From Chrysochromulina tobinii (lineage: Eukaryota > Haptophyta > Prymnesiales > Chrysochromulinaceae): DNA of 15,827 bases. This document shows positions 1-8,469 of the stretch, piece by piece. The notes beneath the pieces were generated by a model. The model was not told the origin of the DNA. It ran no database searches and saw only the letters and a program-made list of their open reading frames with translations. Position 1 is the stretch's first letter. Each line of letters opens with the position of its first letter. The stretch is taken from NCBI GenBank assembly GCA_001275005.1, contig JWZX01001821.1, positions 1 to 15,827 on the forward strand, in the 5' to 3' direction. The position numbers were made by a program, and so were the translations under genes.

Positions 1-1
1 G

Positions 2-934
2 GCTCTCGCGGCGGCCGCTGCAGCCGCCGCCCAGCAGCGCGCTGAGCGTGTCAACGGCCGCACCGCCTCGGGCAATACCCTGAGCCGTGAATTGCCGTCG
101 TTCACACCGGTAGGCGCTCCGAACGACGGGCTGCGCACCGGTGTGAACGACGGGCTGCGCACCGGTGTGAACGACGGGCTGCGCACCGGTGTGAACGACG
201 GGCTGCGCACCGACATGCGCTCGCGCTCGGCGGCAGCGTCGGCTAAGGGGCGCGACGGTGAGAGCCACCGGCGTGAATATTCACAGCGGGGCTTTGGATA
301 TGACGAGGGCTCTCGCGAGGGCTCGAGATTGCATTCTCGAGAGGGCCCAAGATTGCAATCTCGCGAGGGCTCGAGATTGCATTCTCGCGAGGGCTCAAGC
401 GCGCGTGAGGTGGCGGCCCTGTCGGAGCGCGCGTCTGAATGGCTCCCTTCACAGACCCCATCGGCGCGCTCTCTGCAGCAGAGCCTTGAGAGCGCCAGTG
501 CCGCGAACGGTGCCCGCGCGGACGAGGAACAGCGACGAGCAGCCGCGCTCACGTACGTGCCGCTGCCATCGCGCCCGTTGGGTCCCTCCACCGAACTTCT
601 CGATGAGCGCGTCCTGAGCGTGGCCAAGCAATTCGGGGGCGAATGGCTCAGCGAGAGCGCGCGACGGTTCCAAGCGGCGGCGGCGGCGGCGCACCAGGCA
701 CTCCAACGGCAAGAGGAGACGTTACGTCGCATGCAATTCGCAGCGGCGCGCATGCATGCCGAGATGCACGGGAAGGAGCTGCCCGCCGACGGCTGGGATC
801 GCGTCGTCCCTGAAAGGCAGCCGAGGCCGGTGAAGCCCACAAGGTGGCCCGATGCAGCCGCGGCGACGGAGCTCTCGATGAAGCGCCTCGTCGCCATGCA
901 TGCGGCCACGCGACGCGGCCGGCTCTCACTGTGA
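2..934 (+). CDS. 3' part of a low-complexity, repeat-bearing protein of unknown function
   Basis: The reading frame is already open at the left edge, with no stop upstream, so the start lies outside the window. About 310 residues are visible. The sequence begins with an Ala run and then carries four 8-residue NDGLRTGV repeats (codons from about 121 to 212). Next come three to four 8-residue EGSRLHSR-type repeats (about 312-399). The second half is less repetitive: a segment reading YVPLPSRPLGP, then a likely helical, Ala/Gln/Arg-rich stretch with heptad character (around HQALQRQEETLRRMQ). It ends in a basic tail, RRGRLSL, before TGA. I recognise no domain. Both DNA repeats have a 24-bp period, a multiple of three, and so keep the frame; this supports real coding use. 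The protein is probably largely disordered with a C-terminal coiled coil. No function is assigned. Confidence 0.6.
   Translation, partial: ALAAAAAAAAQQRAERVNGRTASGNTLSRELPSFTPVGAPNDGLRTGVNDGLRTGVNDGLRTGVNDGLRTDMRSRSAAASAKGRDGESHRREYSQRGFGYDEGSREGSRLHSREGPRLQSREGSRLHSREGSSAREVAALSERASEWLPSQTPSARSLQQSLESASAANGARADEEQRRAAALTYVPLPSRPLGPSTELLDERVLSVAKQFGGEWLSESARRFQAAAAAAHQALQRQEETLRRMQFAAARMHAEMHGKELPADGWDRVVPERQPRPVKPTRWPDAAAATELSMKRLVAMHAATRRGRLSL
121..212 (+). repeat. 24-bp in-frame tandem repeat (about 4 copies)
   Basis: Four head-to-tail copies of a 24-bp unit starting GAACGACGGGCTGCGCACCG; the last copy is cut to 20 bp. The copies are identical and encode NDGLRTGV. Just upstream, bases 96-111 are the reverse complement of the unit junction (ACCGGTGTGAACGACG), so the array can pair with its own leader as a hairpin. 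Confidence 0.9.
312..399 (+). repeat. 24-bp imperfect tandem repeat (3 full copies and a partial one)
   Basis: Units start at about 312, 336, 360 and 384, with the pattern CTCGCGAGGGCTCGAGATTG. The second copy differs at several positions (GAGAGGGCCCAAG). They encode EGSRLHSR-like octapeptides inside the partial gene at the left edge. Several units contain small palindromes (TCTCGCGAG). Confidence 0.85.
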
Positions 935-1279
935 TTGACCTCGAGATGAGAGGAGAGGGTGGGGTCACGTTGTATTTCACTCAAGGACACCTGCAACTTG
1001 CAACCGGACCACACCCGAAAGCGAATCATATTTACAAATTGCGACGCGTTTGACTTTGAGTACCGGTTCTTTGTAGCCCGAGCGAGCGAGTACTCGTACT
1101 TGTCTGTGTTGACCGAGGGGTTCGCGTTCGGGACCCGGCGCTGTCATTTGTGTGGTGAGCGGGGCGGACCGCGACGAAACTGACTGCTGTTGCTGCAAAA
1201 AACCAACCCGCGCGTTCACGATCACACGTTCTGAGCGGGCAGTAACAGCGGTTGTCGCGTCTGTCGTGTTAACGTTCAC
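935..1279. other. Intergenic: 3' flank of the partial gene and 5' flank of the VOC gene
   Basis: These 345 bases lie between two genes on the same strand. I see no convincing ORF, RNA gene or long repeat. The stretch is less GC-rich than its neighbours and has short CGAG and GTAC-containing motifs (about 1058-1100). It presumably holds the 3' UTR of the first gene and the promoter of the second. Confidence 0.5.
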
Positions 1280-2152
1280 ATGTCACGGTTCACGCGAGAA
1301 ATGCTGAGAGTCGCACGTCGTCGCGTTGCGACCGCCGCTGGACGCGAGCCGACATTCCCGGCTCTCCTTCGATTAAGTCTACCTGGGAGCCTGGCTGCGT
1401 GGGAAGCCGCCGGTTTCGCCCGCAACGGAGATGACGACGATATAGCGCTTTCAATCGGCGGCGTGGACCTCGGTGTTGGTGGTGGAGATGCGGTTCGGTT
1501 GCCCTCATGGGGATGGCGGGACGGCCCGCGCACGCGTCGTGTGACCTCGTCCGCAGACCACCCGCCATGCTGGGGTGGAATGGGGTCCGATCATTTCATC
1601 GAAGTCAATGTCGCTGGAGTTGCTACATCGATTGATGACCTTGATGACACTGAGAATGCAGAGCATCAGGCGGTGCGTGCGAGCGTGGCGGTGCCGCACC
1701 CAAACGGGGCTCTCGGCCTCTATTCAATGTGCGTCACCACGCCCGATTTCGAGGGCACGATCAGCGCACTGCAGCAGAGCGGCCTGGCGTTGCGACGCGT
1801 GCGCAGGCCAGACGACGCGACCTCGGGCGGTCGCCCTATGGCGTTCTTCAAGTTCGGTGCACCACCAGGCCGAGATGTGATCCTTGAGCTGGTCGGCCCA
1901 TGCACCTCGGACGGTGCGGCCAAGGCCATGGAGCACATGGGCTTCTCGATGGGCGAGCACGCCATGATCGCTGGGCTGGTCGTGGAGGTACCTTCGATAT
2001 CGCCGATCGCCAGATTACTCGGCCTTCAGCTGCTTGGTGCCGAGCGCGACGCGGCGCAGGGTCACGGCCGGCGCATTGCGCTACTGAAGCACAAGGCTGC
2101 GGGATTGCCGCTACCGCTCGCGTTCATCACGCCTTCAACCGGCTCGCAGTAA
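1280..2152 (+). CDS. Glyoxalase/VOC-superfamily-like protein, possibly mitochondrial
   Basis: 290 residues, starting at ATG 1280 and ending with TAA. The fold suggestion comes from a pattern of VOC-like half modules. Residues about 38-67 (AAWEAAGFARNG ... ALSIGGVDLGVGGG) resemble one beta-alpha-beta unit. Residues about 145-206 (LGLYSMCVTTPDF ... GLALRRVRRP ... MAFFKFG ... ILELVGP) are the clearest glyoxalase-type block; E203 in ILELVG sits where a metal-ligand Glu often lies. Residues about 211-285 (AAKAMEHMGFSM ... AGLVVEV ... GRRIALLKHKAAGLPLPLAFITP) fit the C-terminal module of bacterial glyoxalase-like proteins. The substrate is unknown. The N-terminus (MSRFTREMLRVARRRVATAA) is Arg-rich and amphipathic, like a mitochondrial presequence. 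The middle (about 85-135) is Asp/Ala-rich and unlike the family, so it may be an insertion. No intron is needed to read it. Confidence 0.6.
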   Translation: MSRFTREMLRVARRRVATAAGREPTFPALLRLSLPGSLAAWEAAGFARNGDDDDIALSIGGVDLGVGGGDAVRLPSWGWRDGPRTRRVTSSADHPPCWGGMGSDHFIEVNVAGVATSIDDLDDTENAEHQAVRASVAVPHPNGALGLYSMCVTTPDFEGTISALQQSGLALRRVRRPDDATSGGRPMAFFKFGAPPGRDVILELVGPCTSDGAAKAMEHMGFSMGEHAMIAGLVVEVPSISPIARLLGLQLLGAERDAAQGHGRRIALLKHKAAGLPLPLAFITPSTGSQ

Positions 2153-2458
2153 TGAGTAAACCGGTCGCTCCAAACTCTCCCGTCGCGCACAGCTCCCCAA
2201 GCCCGCCGCCGTCTTGTCGAATCCCCCAGTGTGTGTTTCGTCGCAGTCTGTGAGCTAGAAAGCCCAAAGTCTCTACTAGGGACCCTAGTACGAGCTTGTC
2301 AAACCGAACGAGAGCAACATAACCGCTCCGCGGCGATCGCTTTTTCTTTTTTGAAAAACCCGAGCCGTTCGCGCGCGGTTTGTGCAGTGCAGTCTGTGCT
2401 CGCATTTCGAGCGGCGCGCGGGGCAACACCATCGCACCAACTTTCCGACGCAAACAAC
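2153..2458. promoter_or_regulatory. Promoter/5' UTR region of the nucleoredoxin gene
   Basis: These 306 bases separate the VOC gene from the next start codon. They contain an odd palindrome at 2274-2290 and a T-rich/A-rich stretch at about 2340-2357 (TTTTTCTTTTTTGAAAAA) that can fold on itself. The frame of the following gene stays open into this region from about 2231. Translation most likely begins at ATG 2459, in the context CAAACAACATGACG, because the thioredoxin-fold homology begins there and no upstream in-frame ATG was seen. Confidence 0.4.
2274..2290. repeat. 17-bp palindrome upstream of the nucleoredoxin gene
   Basis: TACTAGGG and CCCTAGTA are exact reverse complements around a single central A. 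It lies about 170 bp before the start codon and may be a binding site for a dimeric factor. It is the only perfect palindrome of this length I saw in that intergenic stretch. Confidence 0.5.
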
Positions 2459-3721
2459 ATGACGACCCTCTCGCAGCTGCTGGGCGAGAAGCTCCTGAAC
2501 AAGGAGGAGACCGTGAGCACGGCCGACGCGCTCGCCGGCAAGCACGTCGCGCTCTACTTTAGCGCTCACTGGTGCCCGCCGTGCCGCGGCTTCACCCCGG
2601 AGCTCGCCAAGATGTACGTCAGCCACCTGAAGGCCAAGGGGCTCGAGATCGTGTTCGTGTCGAGTGACCGCGACGAGGCTGGATTCAGCTCGTACTACGC
2701 CGAGATGCCCTGGCTCGCCCTCCCGTACGGCGAGCGCGAGCTCAAGGCCAAGCTCTCCAAAAAGTACAAGGTGAGCGGCATCCCCTCGTTGATCATCCTC
2801 GATGAGTCGGGCAACCTGATCACGGCGGACGGGCGCGAGGCCGTGTCGGAAGATCCGACGGGCGCCGAGTTCCCGTGGAAGCCCCCGAGCGTCTTCGACG
2901 CCCTCGGCGACGAGTTCCTCAGCGGTACCGAGGGTGAGACGCAGAGCCTCGACGACATCAAGAGGTACGCCAAGGTGATCGGGATGTACTTTTCTGCTCA
3001 CTGGTGCCCCCCCTGCCGCGGCTTCACGCCGTCGCTCGTAAGCGCGTACAAGGACCATCTCAAGGCCAAGGGGCTCGAGATCATCTTCGTCTCAAGTGAC
3101 CGCGACCAAAAAGCATTCCTCGAGTACTACGGCTCGATGCCGTGGCTCGCCATTCCTCAGGGCGACACGCGCAAGGCGAAGTTGAGCAAGCTCTTCAGCG
3201 TGGACGGCATCCCGGCGTTTGTGCTCATCGACGCAGCCACGGGCGAGACCATCACCACCGAAGGCCGCGGCGCTGTTGGGTCCGACCCAAAAGGGGACAA
3301 GTTCCCGTGGTTCCCGCCCACTGTGAATAACTTGAGCGAAGGCGAGGGCGTGGGCAGCATCAACGACGAGACGGCGCTGTGCGTGCTGCTCGAGGGATGC
3401 AGCCAGGCGACCAAGGACGCGGCTCTCGCGGCCCTCGAGCCCATCGCCACGGCTAAGCGGGCCGCCAAGGAAGAACTCCTCTTCTTCTATGGCCCGACTG
3501 ACGATGGACCCGCATCCCGCATTCGCGAGCTCGCGAAGCTGGGCGCTGCGACGGGCACGCCGCAGATGGTGCTGCTGGACATCCCGGACTCGGGTGGTTT
3601 CTACGTGTCCGACGCGACCGAGATCAGCGCCGACACCATCACAGCCTTCCTTGAGGCGTTCAAGGCGGGCGCCCTCAAGCGAAAGCAACTCGGCGAAGAA
3701 GACGAAGACGAAGACGCTTGA
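2459..3721 (+). CDS. Nucleoredoxin/tryparedoxin-like protein with two WCPPC thioredoxin domains
   Basis: 420 residues from ATG 2459. Two tryparedoxin-like domains are in tandem. The first (about 1-150) has the redox site WCPPCRGF at 38-45 and a cis-Pro motif GIPS near 107-110. The second (about 155-290) has WCPPCRGF at 182-189 and GIPA near 250-253. Both carry the family block GLEIVFVSSDRD or GLEIIFVSSDRD and the MPWLA motif. A third, degenerate thioredoxin-like segment follows (about 305-402; TGTPQMVLLDIPDSGGFYV) without a CxxC pair. The acidic tail is EEDEDEDA. This is the known nucleoredoxin layout: protein-disulfide oxidoreductases using the paired Cys. No targeting peptide is evident, so it is probably cytosolic or nuclear. 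No intron is needed. The two domains are very alike, suggesting internal duplication. Specific partners cannot be inferred. Confidence 0.93.
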   Translation: MTTLSQLLGEKLLNKEETVSTADALAGKHVALYFSAHWCPPCRGFTPELAKMYVSHLKAKGLEIVFVSSDRDEAGFSSYYAEMPWLALPYGERELKAKLSKKYKVSGIPSLIILDESGNLITADGREAVSEDPTGAEFPWKPPSVFDALGDEFLSGTEGETQSLDDIKRYAKVIGMYFSAHWCPPCRGFTPSLVSAYKDHLKAKGLEIIFVSSDRDQKAFLEYYGSMPWLAIPQGDTRKAKLSKLFSVDGIPAFVLIDAATGETITTEGRGAVGSDPKGDKFPWFPPTVNNLSEGEGVGSINDETALCVLLEGCSQATKDAALAALEPIATAKRAAKEELLFFYGPTDDGPASRIRELAKLGAATGTPQMVLLDIPDSGGFYVSDATEISADTITAFLEAFKAGALKRKQLGEEDEDEDA

Positions 3722-3973
3722 GGAGGCGCACGGGGAGCTTGCCAAGGAGCTCGCGATCTCAGTGTTCGAGGCCGGCGGCGGGGCAGGGGGGGGAAGACCA
3801 AGCAAGCAGCTGGAGCCTGGAGTGGTGCCGATATTTAGGGGTAGGTGCGGGAAGGCCACATGGACTCATGGGAGCCCAACGAAAGATCGCCTTAAGCAAG
3901 CAAACGAGCAAGTTATTCGATCACGCTCACATTTACGTGCTCACGGCGACGCGCAATTTGTGTGCTCGTGCTG

Positions 3974-5035
3974 ATGGGTAGCAGAGACGAACCCATCGTC
4001 CCGCCGGAGCGCACGGTGGACGACCTGACCACGCAATACAAGATTGACAGCGCCAAGCGCGCAGCGCAGGAGGCCTTGCGGGCGGCCGTGGAGCGCCGCC
4101 TAATTGACGGCGAGCTCAGCGCGCTCGAATACTACGCCAACGAGTGCCGCAAGTACTCAAACTCGCTCGAGGCTCGGCTCGCTGGCGCCACTGAGCGGCG
4201 CAACTCGACGGACAAGGCGTTGGACCAGCTCCTGGGCTATCCGCAGGACACCAGTCCCGTGCCGATGCAGGTGGGGCTGGCGCCGCTGGTGGTCCGCGCG
4301 GCCGATTCGCTTTCGAGCGATAAGGTGTGCGAGCTTGCGCCGGGCGCGCGCGTGGACGTGCTCGAGGTGTGCGAGACCTCGGACGGGCGCCGGCGCGCAC
4401 GCATCGCCTTCACTGTACCAGCGGGCTTGCTAGGGCTACGACAAGTGACGAACGAGGGTTGGGTGACCCTCGCGCAACCAGATGGCACTGAGCACCTGGT
4501 CCCTGCGAGCTTCGCCGGACCCTCTCAACCCACCCTGAGCGCCACCGACCGGCGCGCGCGCGCCGCGTGCGCCTCTCTCGCGGCGCTGCTTCAGACCTCT
4601 CTGCCCGCGCGTGAGTGGCACTGGCACGAGGAGAGGGTTGGAGAGACTGGCGAGATCCCAATTTCGTGGCTTCGTCAGCTCGAGGCGGGCGTGAAGCTGT
4701 TGCAGGCGGCGGCGCAGCGCGAGCCGGCGCTCAAAATGCAACTCGCCGAGCAGCGCGTGCGAGCCGATGCCGCCGAGGCCATGGCAGAGCAACGGCTGCG
4801 TCGGCTGCAGCAGCTCGAGGACGAACTCAATTACTCGGAAGCACGAGAGACGTCGCTCAAGGTGAAGCTCAAGGAGCTCGAGGACGAACTGGACCAAATC
4901 GAGGCGGAGGGGGAGGCGCGCGAGGCCGAGAGCGAGGAGATCGAGGGCGAGGATGGCGATGGCTTTCCGGACGATGCGTACGAGGATTTTGGCGGCGCGC
5001 CCGGCAGCGGCGCGCGCGCGCGTGAGCTGAGCTGA
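3974..5035 (+). CDS. Coiled-coil protein with an SH3-like segment and acidic tail
   Basis: 353 residues from ATG 3974; the frame is open a little further upstream but without an ATG. Residues about 12-88 are helical (TVDDLTTQYKIDSAKRAAQEALRAAVERR). Residues about 105-180 look like a small SH3-type beta-barrel module: RAADSLSSDKVCELAPGARV, DVLEVCE, GRRRARIAF, EGWVTL. Residues about 235-320 form a strong coiled coil (LRRLQQLEDELNYSEA, LKELEDELDQIEAEGEA). The tail, about 315-340, is very acidic. The combination suggests a scaffold or adaptor, but I do not recognise a named family. It follows the nucleoredoxin gene on the same strand after about 250 bp; nothing indicates cotranscription. Confidence 0.7.
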   Translation: MGSRDEPIVPPERTVDDLTTQYKIDSAKRAAQEALRAAVERRLIDGELSALEYYANECRKYSNSLEARLAGATERRNSTDKALDQLLGYPQDTSPVPMQVGLAPLVVRAADSLSSDKVCELAPGARVDVLEVCETSDGRRRARIAFTVPAGLLGLRQVTNEGWVTLAQPDGTEHLVPASFAGPSQPTLSATDRRARAACASLAALLQTSLPAREWHWHEERVGETGEIPISWLRQLEAGVKLLQAAAQREPALKMQLAEQRVRADAAEAMAEQRLRRLQQLEDELNYSEARETSLKVKLKELEDELDQIEAEGEAREAESEEIEGEDGDGFPDDAYEDFGGAPGSGARARELS

Positions 5036-5521
5036 GGATGTGGTCTCGGTACTCGGACTGCGGACTGCTCGGGACCTCAGAACCGCTCTCCCCGGGTTGT
5101 GTGGTGTGTGACTCTGCGACTGTAAAGACGGGACCCCTCCACACAGATTCCACAGTACCAAGACGCGCGTGCAAGCCCACTCCTTTTTAGGGGGGCCGAT
5201 GTATAGGGTCCGTTCTCGTGGAGCGCTCGTCGCACGCGACCACTGCGGGGGAGCAAGATTTTGACCGTTGCGCTTGGGGGAGGGGTTTTCACTACTCAGG
5301 TAGTTACCCTATGGTGTTTCAACACAGTGCTGCGCACTGGCCGATCGCCGATGAATCGCCTCAGCGACGAGCGTGTCGGGGAGTGAGGGACGCGTCGCTC
5401 TATAATGAATAATCTAACGCAGCCCGAGGAGCGAGGCAGCGAGCAATGGCATTGATGGTCCTCGCGTCTATTAAGTCCCACACACCCTCGCGTCTCTTGT
5501 GCCAAAAATAAGTACGGTCCT

Positions 5522-5571
5522 GTACTGTACCGGTAGGTGTTTTTGAACCTCGCTGGTTACCGGTACAGTAC
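5522..5571. repeat. Inverted repeat, 14-bp arms and 22-bp loop
   Basis: The left arm GTACTGTACCGGTA (5522-5535) and right arm TACCGGTACAGTAC (5558-5571) are exact reverse complements. In RNA or single-stranded DNA this would form a stable stem. It sits about 200-245 bp upstream of the EF-hand start codon, so it may be a promoter element or the remnant of a small mobile element. Confidence 0.75.
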
Positions 5572-5606
5572 CGTCCCGTGCGTGTCCCGGCTCCCCCCGG
5601 TGTCTT

Positions 5607-5624
5607 TTTACCGGTACCGGTAAA
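5607..5624. repeat. 18-bp perfect palindrome
   Basis: TTTACCGGTACCGGTAAA reads the same on both strands. It uses the same ACCGGTA words as the hairpin 36 bp to its left, so the two probably share an origin or a binding factor. Confidence 0.75.
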
Positions 5625-5767
5625 CTACGGCCGGCAGCGTCTAAAATCCAACCACGTCCACACATTAGAGCGACTCAGCAAGGCCGCCTTTTTGTTGCGT
5701 GGTTAACGAGATAACGACGGCGGCTCAAGAGCCCACCTCTCTAGGTTGTTTAGCGCACTGATCACCG

Positions 5768-7890
5768 ATGCCCAAGCCGCCGAAGCTCAACATTGGAGCT
5801 GCCAAGAGTCCTACTCCAGATCCAGTCGGCAACACAACTTTCTCGCATCGGAAGAGGTCCGCCCGACATGAAGGCTCCAGCTCTGCCAGACCAGCTGGAG
5901 AGCACAGCTATTGGCTAGCAGACAGCGTGAACAGATCGATAGACTTGCGATTTGATTGCCCACCTAAGGTGCAAACCAAGGTGCGGACCAAGTGGACGAA
6001 GGCTGCGATGCCAGGCCCACGCAACCTCCATCAAAATCAGGCTATTGTTCAGCTCCTCGCTCGCAGCCACAGCGCACCGCCCAAATCGTCGAGATCCCGA
6101 CCCACCGAGTATCCCTGGGAGACAAGGATCACGCCGCCCCCTCCACGTAAAAAGGAGGCCAACGTCGACCCGAGCGACGAGGAAGCCTTCCAACGAATCT
6201 TTCGTGCCCTCCGACACGAAGCCGACAGGCGCTATGGAGCGTTTAAGGAAGTTCAAGAAGATGAACTGAAGAATGCAAAGGCAAGGGAAGAAGCTGCGGC
6301 GAAGCGGGCGGTCGCGGCCGAGGCGCAAAGGCAGGCGGACGCTGACACGATTGCAGAGGCCGTGCAGCGTGCTCTGGATAAAGCGCGATTGCAGCCCCCC
6401 AAGACCGCCACCGAGCTGGCGACTCTGGAGAAGGAACAAGGTGCAAAGCGTGCTGCGCTGGAGGCCACGGCCACACAGCTGGAGGCGAGCAGGGACTCGA
6501 CGCTCAAGCTCAAGCTCGGCCACGCCATCGCAAGGCGCAACATTTCGACGGCCGCGCTCATGCGCTTATGGGACGCGAACGGAGATGGTGATCTCACGAA
6601 GGAGGAGTTCATGCAAGCGCTGAAGCGCACGTTGAAGATCGAAGCTAACATCAAGGAAATGTCAGAGCTCTTTGACTCGTTCGACGAGGACCGCGGCGGC
6701 AGCGTCACCATAAACGAGTTGCAACCGGCCGTGGCCAGGCTCCATGAATACTGCTGCGACGAGGCGCTGAAAGAGAAGCTGACAAAGCTCAAGGTTGCTG
6801 TGTACGACCTGGAGCTCGCGAAATTGAAAGACTGCCTTGATGTTGCTCAAGAGTGGGAGTCCATTCTGAAGCAACGCTCGGAGCTCAAATCGAGGCATAC
6901 GGTCGTCGAGAACTTGGGCATGCTCTTGAGTGAGAAGGTCGATCGCGCTAAGAATAAGAAGTTTATTAAGGGCAGCGGCAACGCAGTCACACCCGAGTAC
7001 CTGGCCGGAGAGCTCGCTGGCGAGAGCGGAATGGTGAGCAGGGCTGACTTCATCAAATTTGCGGTACGGCGCCACAGAGATCGAACTCTTGTCCGCTCTC
7101 CTCCTTCTGCTACGTGCACATGCTTGGTGCAGGCGTGTGTGCTGACGAGCCTCGCGACCCTTTTACGCCCCGGCAGATAAGGTTGAAATATGCTTCGGAG
7201 CTCAAGATCGAGGGAAGTCAAACAAAGGTGCTCGAGGTTCTTGTGAACGGGTTCGACACGCTGCTTAGCCGAGCAGGCCTTGATTCTCGTGCTGCCACCG
7301 CCACCACTGCCATGCGAAGCTTCGCGAGCCAGGCGGTCCTCTCGAAAGCAACGGGCATATCGCTCAGCATGTCGCACGACAAAGCATTTCGTCTGCTAGA
7401 CAAGGATAGAGGCGGTAGCATCTCCGCTGACGAGCTCATGGCGATCCTCGGTACGGATGGAGGCAAAGCCACCGCCACCCCGGACGCCGCAGTGAGTATG
7501 AGCCTCGATGACATCCAGAGCCTCGTTGACATGGTCGATGAGAATGGCGATGGCGAAATGCAGCTCGAAGAGTTTGAGAAATTCTGGCAGCTTTTTAAGG
7601 TCACCCGCAAAGCTGGAACGGGAGAAAAGGTTGGGCCCATGATGTGCGCGAAGACTGCTGTGGAGACGCTGATTCGAGTGGGATCGGAACACGCAGACAC
7701 GGAGAGGAAGCTGGATGAGGCTGAGGGTAAGGCCATGCAGAAGGCTGGAATCTTGCAGACAGCTTACGTGGAGGAGGTCACGCGCAAGCAGACGGAATTT
7801 GTGTGCGCCCTGGCCGATGCCAAGGAAAAAGGGAAAGCAAAGCACAGCCGCATTCCTCAGGGCTGGTGGATGAAAATGGGGCAGTGGTGA
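5768..7890 (+). CDS. Four-EF-hand calcium-binding coiled-coil protein, two exons (left copy)
   Basis: Exons 5768-7063 and 7177-7890 join in phase 0 to give 669 residues. An in-frame TGA nine bases before the ATG supports the start. The N-terminal third (1-130) is basic and Ser/Pro-rich. Residues about 137-245 are a charged coiled coil (KAREEAAAKRAVAAEAQRQADADT). EF-hand loops lie at 269-280 (DANGDGDLTKEE), 306-317 (DEDRGGSVTINE), 507-518 (DKDRGGSISADE) and 553-564 (DENGDGEMQLEE). Each has acidic residues at the first and last positions, so Ca2+ binding is likely. The two pairs are separated by a long helical spacer. The C-terminus ends in WWMKMGQW. The function is unknown; a calcium-responsive structural or regulatory role is an inference. 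A nearly identical inverted copy of its 3' end lies at 15450-15827. Confidence 0.85.
7064..7176 (+). other. Spliceosomal intron (113 nt) of the left EF-hand gene
   Basis: The donor is GCG|GTACGG and the acceptor is CCCCGGCAG|ATAAGG. A pyrimidine-rich stretch (CTCTTGTCCGCTCTCCTCC) lies inside, and a CTGAC branch-point-like motif occurs near 7142, about 30 nt before the acceptor. Removal joins two long frames in phase 0 and brings the two EF-hand pairs into one protein. Without splicing, the frame ends at a stop overlapping the acceptor (about 7178-7180). Confidence 0.85.
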
Positions 7891-8223
7891 CAGCGAGCTT
7901 GTGAAGTTCTCCTCCGATCCGATGCGCGTCGCGCGCATCGGCAACGGAGACGGGAAAGCGGCACCATGGTACGCGGCCTGTGACCCCTACACAAGCTGGA
8001 AAATGGGGCAGTGGTGACAGCGAGCTTGTGAAGTTCTCCTCCGATCCGATGCGCGTCGCGCGCATCGACAACGGCGGAGACGGGAAAGCGGCACCATGGT
8101 ACGCGGCCTGTGACCCCTACACAAAAGCTGTTCCCCATCGATGTTCTTTACGCCAGACATAGCCTCCCAAGCGTGTTCCACGCCACGGCTCTTCTGTTCA
8201 ATTCTGCTCCTCTGGCTCATTAC
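7513..8223 (+). repeat. Left arm of an inverted gene duplication
   Basis: The 3' end of the EF-hand gene and its downstream flank match the reverse complement of 15258-15827. The coding part is about 97% identical by eye (about 10 differences in 378 bases). The match continues past the stop through the CAGCGAGCTTGTGAAGTTCT flank. It then fades through a diverged stretch up to about the CTCTGGCTCATTA motif near 8211-8223. The duplication continues beyond the right edge of the window. Confidence 0.9.
7873..8122 (+). repeat. 127/130-bp tandem duplication across the stop codon and 3' UTR
   Basis: The unit starts AAAATGGGGCAGTGGTGACA at 7873 and again at 8000. It contains the last codons (KMGQW), the stop and about 105 bp of 3' flank. 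The second copy has 3 extra bases (GACAACGGCGGAGA against GGCAACGGAGA). The inverted right copy has only one unit, in the form of the first one. The local duplication therefore arose in the left copy after the larger duplication, or was lost from the right one. Confidence 0.93.
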
Positions 8224-8469
8224 CCTACATGTACATGTAACGTTAGGCAAACGTGGCACGGCACGAGCATGACGCTTTGGCTAATGGGTACCGCGCGGAG
8301 ATCCAGAGTAGTCGATACGGACTAGGTAGTTTTTATGATATGAAATCGAAATGGATTGACGAAACAGTCCTCGCATGCAGTTCTCAAACGAACACAAATA
8401 TGTGCGTGACACTTTGGCTTGCAGAAAAACAGGTTCGCGGTCGGCTCTCTCCCACGCTTTGCCCGTCAG
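7891..8469. other. Intergenic region between the EF-hand gene and the glycosyltransferase gene
   Basis: The first 235 bases are the tandem-duplicated 3' flank. Next is flank that still resembles the right-hand copy. A perfect 14-bp palindrome, TACATGTACATGTA, lies at 8226-8239. From 8240 to 8469 nothing is clear. TTTGGCTTGCAG ending at 8424 could be a splice acceptor for an unseen upstream exon of the next gene. Confidence 0.5.

Larger units (their letters stand above)
5036..5767. other. Long intergenic region with GGTACC/ACCGGT palindromes
   Basis: 732 bases without a convincing gene. The left half is ordinary mixed sequence. Between 5520 and 5625 there is a cluster of inverted repeats built from TACCGGTA-type words (listed separately). 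The right part should hold the promoter and 5' leader of the EF-hand gene. An in-frame TGA at 5759-5761 lies just before its ATG. Confidence 0.5.

Noticed and set aside
2231-2458. N-terminal extension of the nucleoredoxin
   Set aside because: The frame is open but begins only with GTG. The segment lacks family similarity and looks like a 5' UTR; ATG 2459 starts at the domain edge.
2285-3058. 257-codon minus-strand ORF opposite the nucleoredoxin gene
   Set aside because: It is a shadow of the GC-rich codon pattern. The plus strand has two clear WCPPC domains.
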